A stretch of 64,000 nucleotides of DNA from Timema cristinae (taxonomy: Eukaryota; Arthropoda; Insecta; Phasmatodea; Timematidae). This document shows positions 13,801 through 28,800 of this stretch, piece by piece (within the stretch, counting starts at the first letter, position 1; each line of letters begins with the position of its first letter). The notes beneath the pieces were generated by a model, which saw only the letters and a program-made list of their open reading frames with translations, was not told where the DNA came from and searched no databases. The position numbers and the translations under genes were made by a program. Where the stretch lies: assembly GCA_039000515.1 (NCBI GenBank), contig JBCFYV010000012.1, forward strand, positions 417,001 to 481,000. Reading direction: 5' to 3'.

Positions 13801-16800
13801 TTCTAACAACAGATGACACTACCCCATTTGTACCCTTCTTTTGAACTGCAATCCATTGTTTTCACTGCTTGGACGATACCTTATATTGCACTTATACCCT
13901 GTGGACAACATTTCCGCTTTCTTGGCAAATCCACATTGACAGGATACGATAGTCACAGCCCACGCTACACCAACTTTGGAATTTATCTTCTAATATTAAT
14001 AATAATAGACACCAAAGATGTCCATTGTGTCAAAAAACTATAATCTTGTTAACCTATATATAGCTATTTGGTGAAGTGTGCACTTTTAACTTAATGCCCA
14101 AGTTGCCAATACTAACATAGTTCCTATATTATTAAAGATTATTTAAAGGGTTAAATCAACACCCACAGATTGTATCGTTCTCCACCTCTAATTCTAACAG
14201 CTAGAGGCCACACTAGCTAGGAAGAGGGTGGGTGGAATCTATAAAAAAAATAGGAACATTTGCAAGTTTAAGAAAATATTGAATTATTTATTCATGTTAA
14301 ATCAACATAGGTAGATAGATAATTATTACATGGCCTCATAAGGCAAACTAAAGAGTGTTTAAAAAATAAATATGGCAGAGACTGTTCTTGCGCAATACAT
14401 TTGAAGATATATTTCACAATCTCAAAGTAAATTATTTATCATTTGAAATTAGTCTGGAAGAAACCCAATAATAATAAAAAATCGTTAATATAGTAAATAA
14501 TAAAGAGCTTAAAAAGCCTCTTTTAAATGGTTAACAAAGCGCCTGAATCATCATTGTGAATTCCAACCAAACAAATTAAAAATTTTAGATTAAATTTAAA
14601 TTTAAATATCAATTCTGATAAAAATAATTTACACAAATGTTTGATTTCCTGACATAACTTAAACTTCTATGGGACCATTACTTCCACCACCTTTGAATCA
14701 ATTGAGAAGATTCCGACTTGTTAATATTTAACATTATAATAGAAAACAAAGTAATATTACAATAGAATACTTGTAGTTTTTCACTAAACAAATCGGTAAA
14801 ATTTAAAGTTATAACTTATAAACCAACAAAAAAAAAGTTACTTTTATAATTTCTTCAAAAAAATATTACCTATAAATGAAACATTATCAAATTTTAAAGT
14901 CCAAACGATTATTGGTAACCACTTGTGCAATAACAATTTATATTTAAACTAAATATTACAATCTAAAAAAAATAATCAAAAAATCTTTAAAATTACAAAG
15001 AGACTAGCACCTAGGATGCAAATGGAAATATTAAGTATTCAATAAAACTAATTTACTTTCAAAAATAAACCTTCAAGTGGGAAATTACTGACACTTACAC
15101 TGAACGATTATAATCACATAAGTAACTAAGTGGTCAAACAACCACACCCGTTGGTGGTGATTTAAATTTTAAATATTTAATAAAATACATAGAGTTTATG
15201 TATTGCCATCCTGGAGTGATTATGTCCAAGTCCATACCATTACTTCTCGTGGAAGTGTTGGATATAATAGTTGACTATGTTAGCCAAGCGCCAACTATAT
15301 TTAAGTCTAGTTGATGGATAAAAAAGGGTGGGAGATCTTCATATTAAAAATACAACTCCATGTTGTGAACACGTGCTAACAGCAGACTCTTGTTAGCAAC
15401 CATCAAAACTTGAAATATGCTAAAATCACGTAGGCTGGACATCTGGTGAGTAGGCACTTAAAACCTGGCACGTGCTCAAGTCACGTAGGCTGGACACCTG
15501 GTGAGTAGGCATGTGTTCAAGTCACATAGACTGGACACCTGGTGGGCTGGCCGTTAAAACTTGGTATTTTCATCATGTCATGTAGACTGGACACCTGGCG
15601 AGTATGCAGTGCAATATTGTGAGTGGTCGGTCTGTCGGCTGGCTGGACTAATCAGCGCATTTCTGGATCCCCGTATCGAAACATCTTCTTGTTACATCCC
15701 TCATAGCTTGTTAGTACTTCCTTTCATTATAGACATCAGAGTGAACAGGCTGGTCGTGGAACTCATGCTAAGCCAGATGATACAATGAGTGAGGAAAACA
15801 CATATTGTAGACATAGTAAGTTTTGTAAATCTATGGAATTGCAGAATGTCTATGAGCATTGGATTATTTGGGGTGGGTATAACTAATGTAGCATTGGCTA
15901 GTATTGCTAATGTTACAAGATAAAATTTCAAACTGGAATGTACCAGCACCTCTAGATTTAGAAATGACCAATTTTCCTTATTCGTGAATAACCAACAGCA
16001 ATATTCCAGGTATGATTATTTTAATGTCCTAAAGCATATCCAAATAATTTCTTGTTGTACATAACGTAAACAAGAGGCCAGTACATTTTATCTCAGCACT
16101 GAACAACGCCAAAAGCCCTATTCCAACAGAACCCAATGATCACCTTGACTTGACACACGGTCCTGACTAGGAAATGCATTACTAAAGGATGTTAACTGAA
16201 TAATACTTTTGAACACTAGTACACCTAGTTTGCTGGTCTATTTTTCCGAGTGAACCCATCTCTCCTACACACCCCTTTTCACTTTGAGACAAAACTATGC
16301 TCTGTGCATCTGTTACTTGCCATATCACAAAGCAGACTGCCTCGTTTAAAGGAATGATCCACTGACCCTCCATGCATATGACTTCACTCTGAGGCAGAGT
16401 CTTCGGGGGGTGTTTGCCACATAATCCCTTGTTCCTCCAGTTTATTATGGAATCTTAAATTATATAATATGAGTTGGAGCAATGTGATTCCACCTACATG
16501 GTGCCCCAAACTCATAAGTCAATTTCAGATCTGACACTGCCAGTAGAAGGCCAGGAATCCAAAAAAAGTTTATTTGGTTAACAGATTAAAATTATATTAA
16601 ATTTTAAATTTACATTCTAAAAAATACATCAAAATTGATCATGTTAAATTTTAAAAATCTTTCCCTAGCGTGAAGTAGTCCCTCACTTAGTGGGCTTATA
16701 GTAGAATGGCAAAGCTTTTCTTTGATTCAAACAGAACGAAGAAAAAAAAAAAAAATCTTCTGACCCAGTTTTTAATTAATAAAAAAAAATCCTATTTTAA

Positions 16801-19800
16801 AATTTTGGCATCAAGGTGCACAGGAGCTACTAATTTTTTAAATTCCAAACCTCTACATGTGATAGATATTGCGCAAAGCTCATGACAGATACACAAACTC
16901 CTTATTTTATTAATATGTTTTTGTTTGCTAATATTCTGGATCTTGGCTTTTTTCCATTCTCTAATTAGCGTCCGAATAATATTTTGTTAACTGGGTTGTT
17001 ATATCTCCTTGCATTTTGGTTATTGCTCGACACTGATACAAGTTTCATGCATTCATGATCATATATTTTATTAGTATAGATAATAGATATAAAAAATATT
17101 GACTGATTTAGTTGTGTTTATGATATTTAAACCTGTATGGTTTATAATTAAATAAATCTAATGAAATTTTAGAAAAAATAAGCACAAATAAAATTAAAAA
17201 CACTAACACATGTTTACAAACACTTAAATATATTTTGATGGCTTAATGGTTATTTTCCTCAGACTATTTTTGAGAAAGACACCATGAAAACATTTAAATA
17301 TTAAATTGTTTATATTTCGGCTTGAAATTTGAACAATGGCGCACCTATAATCTAAGGTGTGTTCTATGGAAAATGACCACTATTCACATTGTAGAGAAAT
17401 CTGGAAATTACATTGTCAGACAAAAGTATTCATAACATGAAGTATTCTTTTATCATTTATAAAATAGTTAAATTTATTCGTTACCATTTTATGTTGCAGC
17501 AATTGTCTCAGATAAAAGTTGGTGAGAACTCTGAGGTTGAAACTCGAGCTATGAGCGAGCAGCCAGTAAAACAGGTTTGTTATTATTTGATTGGATTGTT
17601 TATTATTTACTTGAATATAAGCCAATGAAAATATTAAACTCTTAAAATACACATTTGTTTTCAATTTTTGTACACAACATAATATTTTTCTCTTCTTAAA
17701 ACCGTAATTAAAATATTCAAACCCTCCTCGGTGGCATAGTTGGCTAACGCGCTTGTCGTGTTGAGCTCAACTGCTGAGGACGAGGAGATCGAGGTTCAAA
17801 TCTTGGTCGGGTGAACTGGGGGTGGTTTTTCCTAAATGGTTTTCCACTTTCCCTCCACACAAATTTGGGTTCACTTCCTCTAATCCTTCCCAATTCCTAA
17901 ATCCATTAACGTAATTAGTACTTAAGGCGTATAACCTGAACGGGTAGTAAGACACGGTGCTAAATATTATTATTTTTATTATTATTAAAATATTTAAACT
18001 TTAATTGGTTTTGGGGAAATTTCATATATTCAATTTAATTTAGTTTTTTAATAGAGTTGGGTTGAATCCACTATTTTGCTAATCCGAATCTCATGTTTAC
18101 CTTTAAATCCCGGATCTAAATCTTGGAAAAAATTATGAACATAGGAAATAAAATATAATAGAATAATATAAAATATAAAATTAGCTAAATGTCAAAAGTG
18201 TCTGTCAAACATTCATACATTCAGTTAAGTGTTAAATTACTGGTCTGGGGCCTGGATGTTTAGTTCATACTGTATTATAATGGGTTCTGAGTCAGCAAAA
18301 AGCAGCATTTCAGTTTCAAATTCAAAATTTTTCTCAAATTCTCGAATCTCAAATATCCTCAAGGATCCATAGTTTTGAATAAAAACCTACACACCACACA
18401 CTCATAATTTCTACATACCATTTTTTATTCTCTCTGACCCCTTGGAGAGTGAATTATTGTGATTTTGAAAAAAGTTGGATTAGAGATTTTGATGGCTTTC
18501 TACGTTTCTTTACCAACTAAAACCGGAAGAGTGTTTCACGATGTCGTGTGTGTGGGGGGGAGGGGGGTTTCAATCTAGAACCGAAACTAATTAACCACTC
18601 TGGCTAAACCTAGGGTTTCCATAAGGTTCCCCTGAGGAGTTCTTGGAATTTGATAGCCAACCCTAAAATTATTAGTGGTTTACTTAAGTGTGAAATTATA
18701 AAAAAAGTGATTTTCTTCAAATCTGCTTCACTAATTTTAGTTTAAATTGATATCCAAGCACTGTTTAGCAGTACAAACAAAATGGCGCATTTTATTTTTC
18801 TGAAAAAATAGGATAGAGGGTACCTTATAAAATCAGACATCAATTTTGGTCAAATCTCTGCATTATGTTAAGATACGAAATAACTTATATTTGTAAAGTT
18901 GTAGGATGATCAAAAATAATAAACGTTTATTACCTAAATATGTTTTTATAGAATCAATTGTTTCCAAGCTATAAGCAAATATATATATTTAATGTAGCTA
19001 GTTTTTTGGGGAATTGATTATGTTCTTTCTTTGATGAACTTTCTGAACAGAGTATTACTTTTTTCTCAGTATGTTTCTGTAACAGTGTATATTATTTCAT
19101 TTATACACACTTTTTTTCCAACAATGTCTTATTTTGTTTTACATATCTAGACTTTAAGCTCTCCCTCATCCGGACCTTAAACGCCGAGTTTTTATAGAAA
19201 ACCATTAATTATGGTAGTAAAGTGTTTTTTTAAGTGTGGACGTTGTTTTTAGGCCCTTGTTCAGCCTGAGGTTCCCAAGATGACTGAATGCAGTCCTTCC
19301 AACAACAATGCTAAGGCTGTGCAAGATGACAGCACACCAGAGACACCTGTCAGAAAGGTTTCCCGCTTTCAAGTCAGCACTGTTGCAGAGCACAAGGCTG
19401 AGGACAGAGGTAACCTAAATTCACCATCAAGTGTGAGTGTGTAGTGCTAAGTAAGAGTTTAGCCATCTTGATTGAGTCTTGACTAGTTGCATTGGGGATC
19501 ATGTTTCCCATCCTTTGTTCAGGAAAATGCTCATACAGTTTCTTTAAAGGCTCTGCCTTGTTCATCCCTCTTAACCCTCCTCAGTGTATATTTTGTAGGA
19601 GGTCTCTTAGGTAGTTCATATGTTGGAAAAACCCAATTGTTATTCTTATAAAAAATTCTTAAATAAATGAATTGAATGTTGTGGCTAATTTAATTTATCA
19701 GCTTAGAAAAAGAGAAAAATGTGTAAAACCTTTTTAAAGTGATTTTAGTGCATGCAGTTATATACATAAGACCACTTTAATATTTCTTTAAGCATAAAAC

Positions 19801-22800
19801 GTTTGCTTTTGCGTTGATAGCCTTTCTTCAACATAGTTGATAATAGTGTTGAGAAGTTCTTAAAATATTGACCAACCCACCTCCAAGAGCCAATAGTTTG
19901 GGTCAAAATTGAGCTCACGTTGTATGCTTGTGTTGTAAATATTGATATAGAGTTCATATAAGTGAGGAAAGATAAAATGGTAGGTACGAGAATCTAACAT
20001 AAACAGATAAATTATTATTTTCTATGAACAGTTTTCTGTTTTTTGTATAACACTTGCATTATTAGTGATTAAGCTTCCCATTCTTACAATGTCATGTTAT
20101 TATTTTCGTTAGGGCTTAACATAAGGTTAAGTAAGCTATAACTACCGCTTCTATGGTTTAAACGATGTTCTATTAAAAGTGTTCATAAAGTTAATGTGGG
20201 GTCTAACTTCCGGTTAGCATATTTAACATCCATATTAACTCCAAAACATTCCAACATATTGTTTTGTGGCAATTATTATTCAAGTAAGGTTACACTTTTC
20301 TCTTTTGAAACTAATGGGCAATTAGTCTACTTTGCAGTCGACCCAAGTTTGATTTCCTTCACATCCTCTTTTTATTTTTATAATGTTTTTTGAAGAAATT
20401 ACTGCCAATTTTCCAAGATGTAATGTCAATCTTAATCCTTTTATTTGAAGGGGCTGTTTAATTGATTCAATAACTCAGATTCCAACAAGTTTCTATAGGG
20501 TAGTTTGGAAGTCACCGTGCAACATGGGGCTAGTGGCAGCCTCTTTTATTATACATATTTTGGTTTGACCCTCCAGGCTCTTCCTTACTATTCAAGAGAT
20601 GTATTGGTTCACGCCACAAATCGGAGGGTCCATTTCTTGTTGTAAATAACTATTATATGACAATTTAACTTATGTTTGTATCATCCTATTAGTTATTATG
20701 TGAAGGCCTGAATGACCAATTTTACCATTACATGTTCATTGCTAATTAAGGGTGGTTTATATTTGAATTTTAAATTGTTTATTTAATCTATTGATGTTCT
20801 CCCTTGAGGCCAATGTGGGAGACTGTTCATCATATTATTATCTTTTTAATATATTTTTTGATTAATTTATTTTAAATTTTAAAATTATAACACATTTCCT
20901 TTATTTATTTAAAAAATATTTAAGATTTTTTTTAATTGGCTTTGACTCTTAAGTGTTAATGATGTTAAAGCTTTCAAAAAAACTGTTAATATACACACCT
21001 GTTTAAAATAAGCAGTGTGTACCTATCTTTTCTTTTTATAAAAAAGCTCTAGATATATAGGCCTATGCATGATTTTTAACAGCATAAACATTAACACATG
21101 AATTATATTTTAATTTGTTTTCAAAACAACTCTATAACTCCACAGACTTTGTAACAAATCTAGTGATTCAAGAAGCTTAACCATAAAAACTAATGGAAAG
21201 CACCTCAAAATAGTATTGTAAAATGCAACACCAATTTTAACCAATGGTTTAACCAATTAAGTCACAAGGACTTCAACAGAGATTGTAATTTTGGGTCTTA
21301 TAATTTAACAGATTATAAAAGGATCCTAGAGGATTGGAGAACCTTACTCTCTTGAACTATAATGTTAATGAACTGCAAGTGCATGTCTGAACCATTAACG
21401 ATAGTTTCAAAGGAAGCTAAAACTAAAGAACTCTATGAGGTTGAGATATTACATCTTAATACAGGACTTATCTTTATTTCAAAGCTTACATTTATCATTT
21501 GATACTGATAAAATAATATATTTGCTATGATATTTATATGCACAGATTTTAAAACAAAATTCACATATAAATATCTCCCAAACTGATTATTAGAAAGGTG
21601 GGGTCAAACTTAAACTAATTAACTTTTAAAATGTTGTATGGTGAACTAACTGTTTTGAGTGTTCATATATACTTGTGTAAGCAAACCAAATAAAATAAAA
21701 ATGACTCACTTTAACGTTTATTATTTTTTGGTATTATTACTGTGTATGTATTAGCTTTGTTAAATTTAAGTAAATCAAATGATTGTCCTAGCCCTTCTTT
21801 TTATTTGTTTTTGTGTCAGACTCGTCAGAAAAGAACTCTAGCGGCAATGAAAGTGGTACAGGCATCATCAAGAGAGGGAGGTTTAGTGTGGTCACCCACA
21901 CAGAGGATATTTCATCACCATCCACCCTTGATAAGTGTAAGTTTATTTGCTTATAAGGTTGAGCAAATTTTTTTAAATGCCTACTTTCCTCTAAAAAAAA
22001 GTTTAGATTTGAAATGTACCAAGTTTAACCCAAAAAATATTGCTATCTAAATATACAACAAATAAAACTGTTATCTCAGTAAATATTTTAAGTAAAATAT
22101 TTTGCTGTTTAGATTTTGAAAAATACACAAATTTGCTCTACTTTTAATAACCATTAAGTGATGATCTTGTATTTGGTTTGCTGCAGCACTCAACCTTTGA
22201 CTCTCCTGGGTTGATTCATCTCCATATTGAATTTCTCCCATTCACATTGCACTTTGTCACAGTATCATGTCTCAATATCATTATATGGCCTACAATGATA
22301 ACTCTTCTTTGCTGTATACCTTTCCAAAGTTTCTTTTCTACAGCTGCTTACCCTCAACAAAAAACAAAATAATTATAATAATTTTCTTCAGCTTCGCCAT
22401 ACACCAATAGAGTGGACATTAGCAACCATTATTGTATATATACCAACCATATAAATCAGGGCTCCAGATATTTTTTTTAACCCTTTGAGTGCTAAAAGAA
22501 ATTACAATAATACGTGCTAAAAGTGCCAAGCTATTTTATTGAAAAATGGATTCTATTAAAATTTTAATAAATTTGTAATCTTTGAATCTATCGCATTCAA
22601 ATTTTTACATGAACTACCTAACATGTCTATCTATCATATTATTTAATTACATTTAGGGCCGGTCTTATGATTACCGGTTAAATATTGCTATTGGGAGGTT
22701 AAAGTTATCTAATAGATAAATGTTATCAGCCACTTTAATGTTTTACGCGTCTTATGAACTGAATTTATCTGACGCATAGCTATCTGTAGGATACATGCAT

Positions 22801-25800
22801 TTTTATTGAGAACACGCAAGGTTGGTACTGTTCTTACTGGTGCGCGCGTGTGCATGTGCATGCCCTGCTGATAATGCTGCAATTTAGCGAGCAGAGATCA
22901 AGTTAACACGAGTGGTAAGGACGCTCAACATTTGTTAAATAATGGCGGCTAAACGAATGCGAAGAAACAGATGGCATCACGTGCTATACTTTTATCTAGG
23001 GTCATGTGGGCGCAGAAACAAAATTGTCTTGCAAGTACTAATTTCGGTGTCTGCCAAAATGGGGGCAGTAATTTGGTAAAACCTTTACAAAATTTAATTT
23101 ATTGTACTCACCTTTTGATAATTTATTCTTATATAAATGTTCTAACTTTATATAGTTAGAGCCCCCTGGCATGCACTTACTAAACACTTGAACCAAGATT
23201 TTAACCTAAAAAACATATTCCGATAGGCGAAACCTCATTAAAACAAAGCGTCAATATGGAAACAACCATTTTAACTTCCAGATAAAAGTTTTCGGGTACT
23301 TAGACCCCCCGATAAAAATTTGATAGATAAATACATTTTATCTGTAAGATAAATGCAATCCGGCAGTCATAAGACGCACTTTTAACCTATCCACCAGATA
23401 TACATATTTAGCTACCATATTAATATTTATCCAGGAGTCATAAGACCGGCCCTTAGCCTTTTTTATATTTTTAATATAATAAAAAATTATTGGCAGCAAT
23501 ATTTTTTAAATTTATTTTTTATTTAACATTAATTTTTAAGCTTTGAAAATTTAAATAGCCCAAAATAGAGTAAATCAGTGAAAATACCATAATAAGCTGA
23601 GTAAATAACAATATCACAAAACTAAAACACTTTAGATTTGATTTTAAAATTGAGTTGTGTTTAGCAGCTACAATTTCACTGAAAAACATAGCACTCAGTA
23701 ATATAGCAAACAGATACCAGTATTTTACTAAACCTAATGACAATTACACAATATAATGGAGTCATTTGGCAAAAATATAGGCCCATGATAATGTGTATAG
23801 GCCTAATAAAGTATGAACAAAATATTGATATAAATTATGCAACACATTTCACTCACACAGTTCTTGAACGTATTTTACGTTTTTGTGTTGAACATTCCTT
23901 GCATACATGTAATTTCTTTAGTGGAAGACTCTTGACACCATATACATGAGAAGGGCCCGGTGCATCATCATCATCATCATCATTCTCTGGTGCATCCCTC
24001 GCCTCATACCACGCTCTAGAAAGGTCTTCTATGATGGAGCTATTGAAGTCTAAACGTGACATTGCTTTTACACCAGCAGGAATATTTTCTTTGTAAAGAA
24101 TGTATACATTCAACAAACTTCTAGATAACATTGAATACTACTTTTTTACAGTACCTCAATGTTCTTCTTTCATCTAGATACTGGTAGAGCATCATATCTG
24201 AAGTATCAATTCCCCCCATACATTTATTATAATCTAATATGTCTGGTTTAGATACTGATGGCTGGTTTCTTTTTGGTAGAGTCTGTGACGCAGTGGCCAT
24301 AGAAGCATTACCTGTTTTTTCTGTGATTTTTTTCCCTTGAAGCCACACACTAAAAGAAACCTATTCCTGAAAAACTTCATTTCACCCACCTAATTTTTTA
24401 AGAATTTGAAGAGGGAGAAATTTCCTGTTCCTACGTATTGTGCCTGTGATACATGTGCCAACAGAATATAGGAACTTTGCTAAAGGAACCGATGTGAAAA
24501 AGTTATTATAAAATAAATGATACCCTTTGTTTACATAATTTCCGACTGTAAGCAATTTCATTACAAGTGTGTAGGCCAAACCATTTTGTTTTATCCGATC
24601 TCTGTCGATGTTACTTCTTGCACCAAGGTAAGGATAAAAACCAAGTCAGTAGTTGACTACAACATCACATATCATCCAGAATTTGATTCCCCAACGATGA
24701 CGGTGTTTGTTAGGCAAGTACAGCTGCAACTATGTGTGACATTTTGTACCAACTAAACTCTCCTCAATGCCCAGATGCTGGCGGGGGTGTAGTAGTGTCT
24801 GAAAACTCTGTGGACATGATCAATTATAGTTGAAATCCGGCACATGGATTGTATAATAGGTCTCCAGGGGGGCATATTTGGAATTGTCTACGAGATGAAA
24901 AAACTTGAGTAAAATCAGGAATCTATTTTGAGGGAACATGTGTCTGAACCAAGGAGTTGACAGAGATGCTTTTTTTGACCAGTAACTATAAATGGTTGGT
25001 TTACGAACCATACCCATGTTCAGGATACAAGCTATACAAGCTTTGATTTCATCTACAGTTGTAGGTAACCAATTACTAGCTCTGGAATTTGGAGAGAGGT
25101 GTCTGTGTGACTGAAGATATTGTTTGGTATATCTGTTTGTTTCGGTGACCATAAGCTGTAGCAGGGCTATAGTAAATTAAAGTCTAAAATAAATAATTGG
25201 CTTGGAATCATGCTTCAAACCTGGTATTTCCGCATAAATATGTCGAGGCTGTGATGGATTTTCCTGATCTTCAAGATTCCTTTCATCCCAATCGGAATCA
25301 TTCATATTGACACTCGTGCTATCAATGTCAGCTGCCGCTTCTACTTGTTCCAATATTTCACTTTCGCTTGAAGATAATTTGTGTTCATTTTCATTATTTA
25401 TAAATTCAGAATCACTAACTGATTGATCACTTTTGCTTGAGCTATCGCTAAGTATTGCGAGCATTTCTGTGTCTTTAATCACAGCTTTCCTCTTAGCAGC
25501 CATGTTGTTATAAACAAGGCCAAGGATAAACTTCATGAAGTTAGAAAATAATAATTTTCATGCTCGATATATATCGAAACCTTAGGTGCAAAGACATATA
25601 AAAGTAGCTTGAACATACGAGAATGCAGTGTAAATAAAATCTACCCTATCTGTTGACTTAAGACTGAACTATGAGCTCGAAAACATTGGATCGCTGTGAG
25701 CGACGCTGGCAATTCTAGCAGATATTTTGCGCATCGCTCTGAGCGACGTTGGCACTCAAAGGGTTAAATTGCTAGCCAACAGTCAAAATAGAAAGCCAAA

Positions 25801-28800
25801 ATTATTAATGTTATTGAAATGTGTGGGGGATCTGTGAGTATTCAAATTTTTGAGCCACTCTTTTAATAGATACTCTGACACAAGTTCAACAGGAATATAA
25901 GCTTGGCAATTTATGTGCTACATTGTGTGGCTGTTTATCCTCCTCTCTACTAGTTCAGTCTCTAAACTGTATATATTATTTAATATTGGAAAATAACTTT
26001 GGAATGTTTTGTTTAGAATATTTTCATTTTACGCAGTTCTTTATTTATGTTAGTTTTGGATTTATCCTGTGTTCTTCGGATGTTTACCGTTGTTTTGGTG
26101 AGTGTACCGCTGTTTTGGAGGTTTTACCTTTGTTTTGGGAATCGAAAGGGAAAAGGATGGATAGTTGTTTTCAGACCAGAGTGAATCCGTTCGCCATAGT
26201 GTTGCATTCAGGTTGTGCTTGTAGGCCAAAATGGTCACACAAAAGTACCCTTTGGGTAGTTTACTTGTGTCACATTCCATTTAATAACCTTTTATACAAA
26301 ATAGTGCTAGTTTGAGAAGTGTTGCTGAAATTACTCCTGTTTCACCTTTCCTTTTCTCTCTAACCTACAACATGTAAGGAAGGCCTCATCATTGTAGAAA
26401 AATTACTTATAGGAAAAGGTAAATTACTCATTTCACAACATAATCTTTGCCTACATTCAGTCCACTTTACTTGTTTTTATCTTTGATTTATCGTAGGCCA
26501 AACACAACTTGTCTGAATACTGTTTTTAAAATGAGCAGTTGGGATGAGTTAGTGGTACAGGCAGGGAGGGGGAAACCCCAACAAAAGGTTAGTGTGCAGG
26601 TGCCATTGAATTATTGTTAAGGTCAGCAAATAAGCAAACTGGTTGAAGAATGTAGGAGGGTGAGAGATAGTTAAAGAAGGTATAAGAAGGGATTTCTTTG
26701 TAGGGCTGATTTAGCGAATAGCTTAGTACAAGTCTGTATCAAGAACAACTTAGAGCAAAGGTATAGTTTGTACTTCTTTGTTCTTTTAACTCTTTCTCTG
26801 TGACAGAGTCAAGGTCAACATACCAGTGAAGGGTTGTTCCTAGCTATATCCTAACACCCAATCCTATTTTCATGAATATTGTTGAACCAACCATGGGAGT
26901 TGTTTGTGTCACTGTCACAGCTGTACCCATGGCAGAAAATAGTTCCCTTTTCTGCTCCATCTCTTGAGTGGGAGTGAGTTTGGCAGGTTTGGAACTGAAG
27001 AAGAAGATTAATAAAAAGCGTATCATAAATAATTAGGCTTAAACTAAAATGTTGAATTGATTTAACAAAATTGATGAATTTTGAGTTGATTACAAGAGTT
27101 AAACAATAAAAATCCATAAAATAAATATAATTAAAGTTTTAGAGCTACTGTGTTGTCAACTTTTTTCACGATTATTTTTAACGTCTGTTTTCAAACCTAA
27201 CCTCTTTTTAGCAGACAATAAATTAATTTTGATCATAAAAAGTTGTCTATTGAAAGTTTAAAACATAATTTTGGGGACCTAATGCAAATTTTAGATTTAG
27301 ATTCAGTTTAATAATAAATAAAAAGCAACATTTTCTTAAAATAAATTGGGCTCTGGTTGCATGGGCTAACACACTACTCACTTTCAGGACTGGATCAGCA
27401 TATTATGCGTGTAACCCAAACTAATAGTAAGATGCGGTGTTAAAAGAAAGATAAGTGTTATTCAAAGATTTCAAGTAGATTTGAAGAATTAAATTGTGTT
27501 ATTTTGATTTGGAAGAATTCAGTCTGCTTTAATTTAAGTGGTTTATCAAATATATAAGAGAGTAAATATTAGATACTTTGAAAAACAAATTTGGCTACCA
27601 CAAGCTATTTAGGAACCCTACATAAAAAATGTATAATATTAATGTTAAATATAAAATAAAGTTAAAATAAATATACAGTATTCTAAATTTACTAAACAAT
27701 ATTAGTTAATTATCTAAAATGTTATTTTGATGAGTTAAGCATTTATTTAATTGTTGAGAAATTATGTAGTTGTTAGCAACCCTGTTTTAGTTTTCATTTA
27801 GAGCATTCTGTTGAGTGTTGTGTAAGCAACTATTTTATTTTATATAAAATTTAGTGGGACAGAAGTAGTTATTTTCGTCAAAACCTGCTCTCTGTACAGT
27901 TTTGGCAACTGTAGGATCTGAATAGTATTTGTAGTCTAATTTAACCCCCAGTACAATCCATTATTCGGATATTTCGCTAGAAGTAATATCCCAGGGCCTC
28001 TAGTGAATTATTGTTATAGATATAATTGAATTAAATATTATATTTGGAAGAAGGTTAAGGAAAGGTGGATAGAAACATAAAAGAGACAAACCAATATTGT
28101 TTTTACAATGAAAAGAACAACACAGTTCACACTTTACATTGCTGCCACTGGACAAAGAGGTAATTATTGGCTGCCTCTTAAAGAAAATCAATGGTCACCG
28201 CCCAATCCCCGACCTAGGTTTCATTCTATCGGAACTCATCAGGGAGGAGTGTGAAAGGCATAACACAACTTACTAAAAGGGAGAAAATGGAAAATTGTAA
28301 AGATTGATAGAACACATAGATAGGAACATGTAAAAGGTTTAACACAAAGGACAGATACAAAAAAAGGACATTAGAAGCCAATATATAATATATATCTATA
28401 AGAAAAACCTCTCATCTAATTAAATACATGAAACTGATTGATCAATGTTGTTGAAGCTAAGTATTTTAGTATCTATTTTGAAAATTATACCCCCTCCCCT
28501 AAAAACCTCAAAACAAGATACTTTGATTTCATTTACAATGGGAATAAAATTATTATTAATTTTATATATATTGAATATAGTTTAGAATATAATATAATAT
28601 AATGGTGGACCAGCGAGATAGTATCACCACTTATTTGCTAAGTACTATTTTTATTCTATCATCTTGATGGAGTATTAGAACCATGAACATTTTACAAAGC
28701 TTTTAATTAATGTACAATAGCCCTATGACTTCTTTGGTGCTGACTGACAGCTTTGAAAAATTACCAGACCAATCTATGTATCCCTACGCCGAACCATATG

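Larger units (their letters stand above)
22481..25763 (-). mobile_element. piggyBac DNA transposon (inactive), with TTAA duplications
   Basis: CCCTTTGAGTGC at 22481 and its inverse GCACTCAAAGGG ending at 25763 are terminal inverted repeats. TTAA flanks both ends (22477-22480 and 25764-25767), the hallmark of piggyBac. Short sub-terminal palindromes (cgctctgagcgacg and gctgtgagcgacgc) lie near the right end. The transposase is on the minus strand. A Harbinger-like MITE sits in the left third. Confidence 0.85.

Noticed and set aside
17723..17805. Functional tRNA gene
   Set aside because: A and B boxes are present but no full cloverleaf or acceptor stem; the conserved downstream body and target duplication show a SINE.
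22178..22372. Possible exon after a gctgcag acceptor
   Set aside because: No suitable donor in phase and no similarity to WNK; exon f joins 39059 in frame without it.
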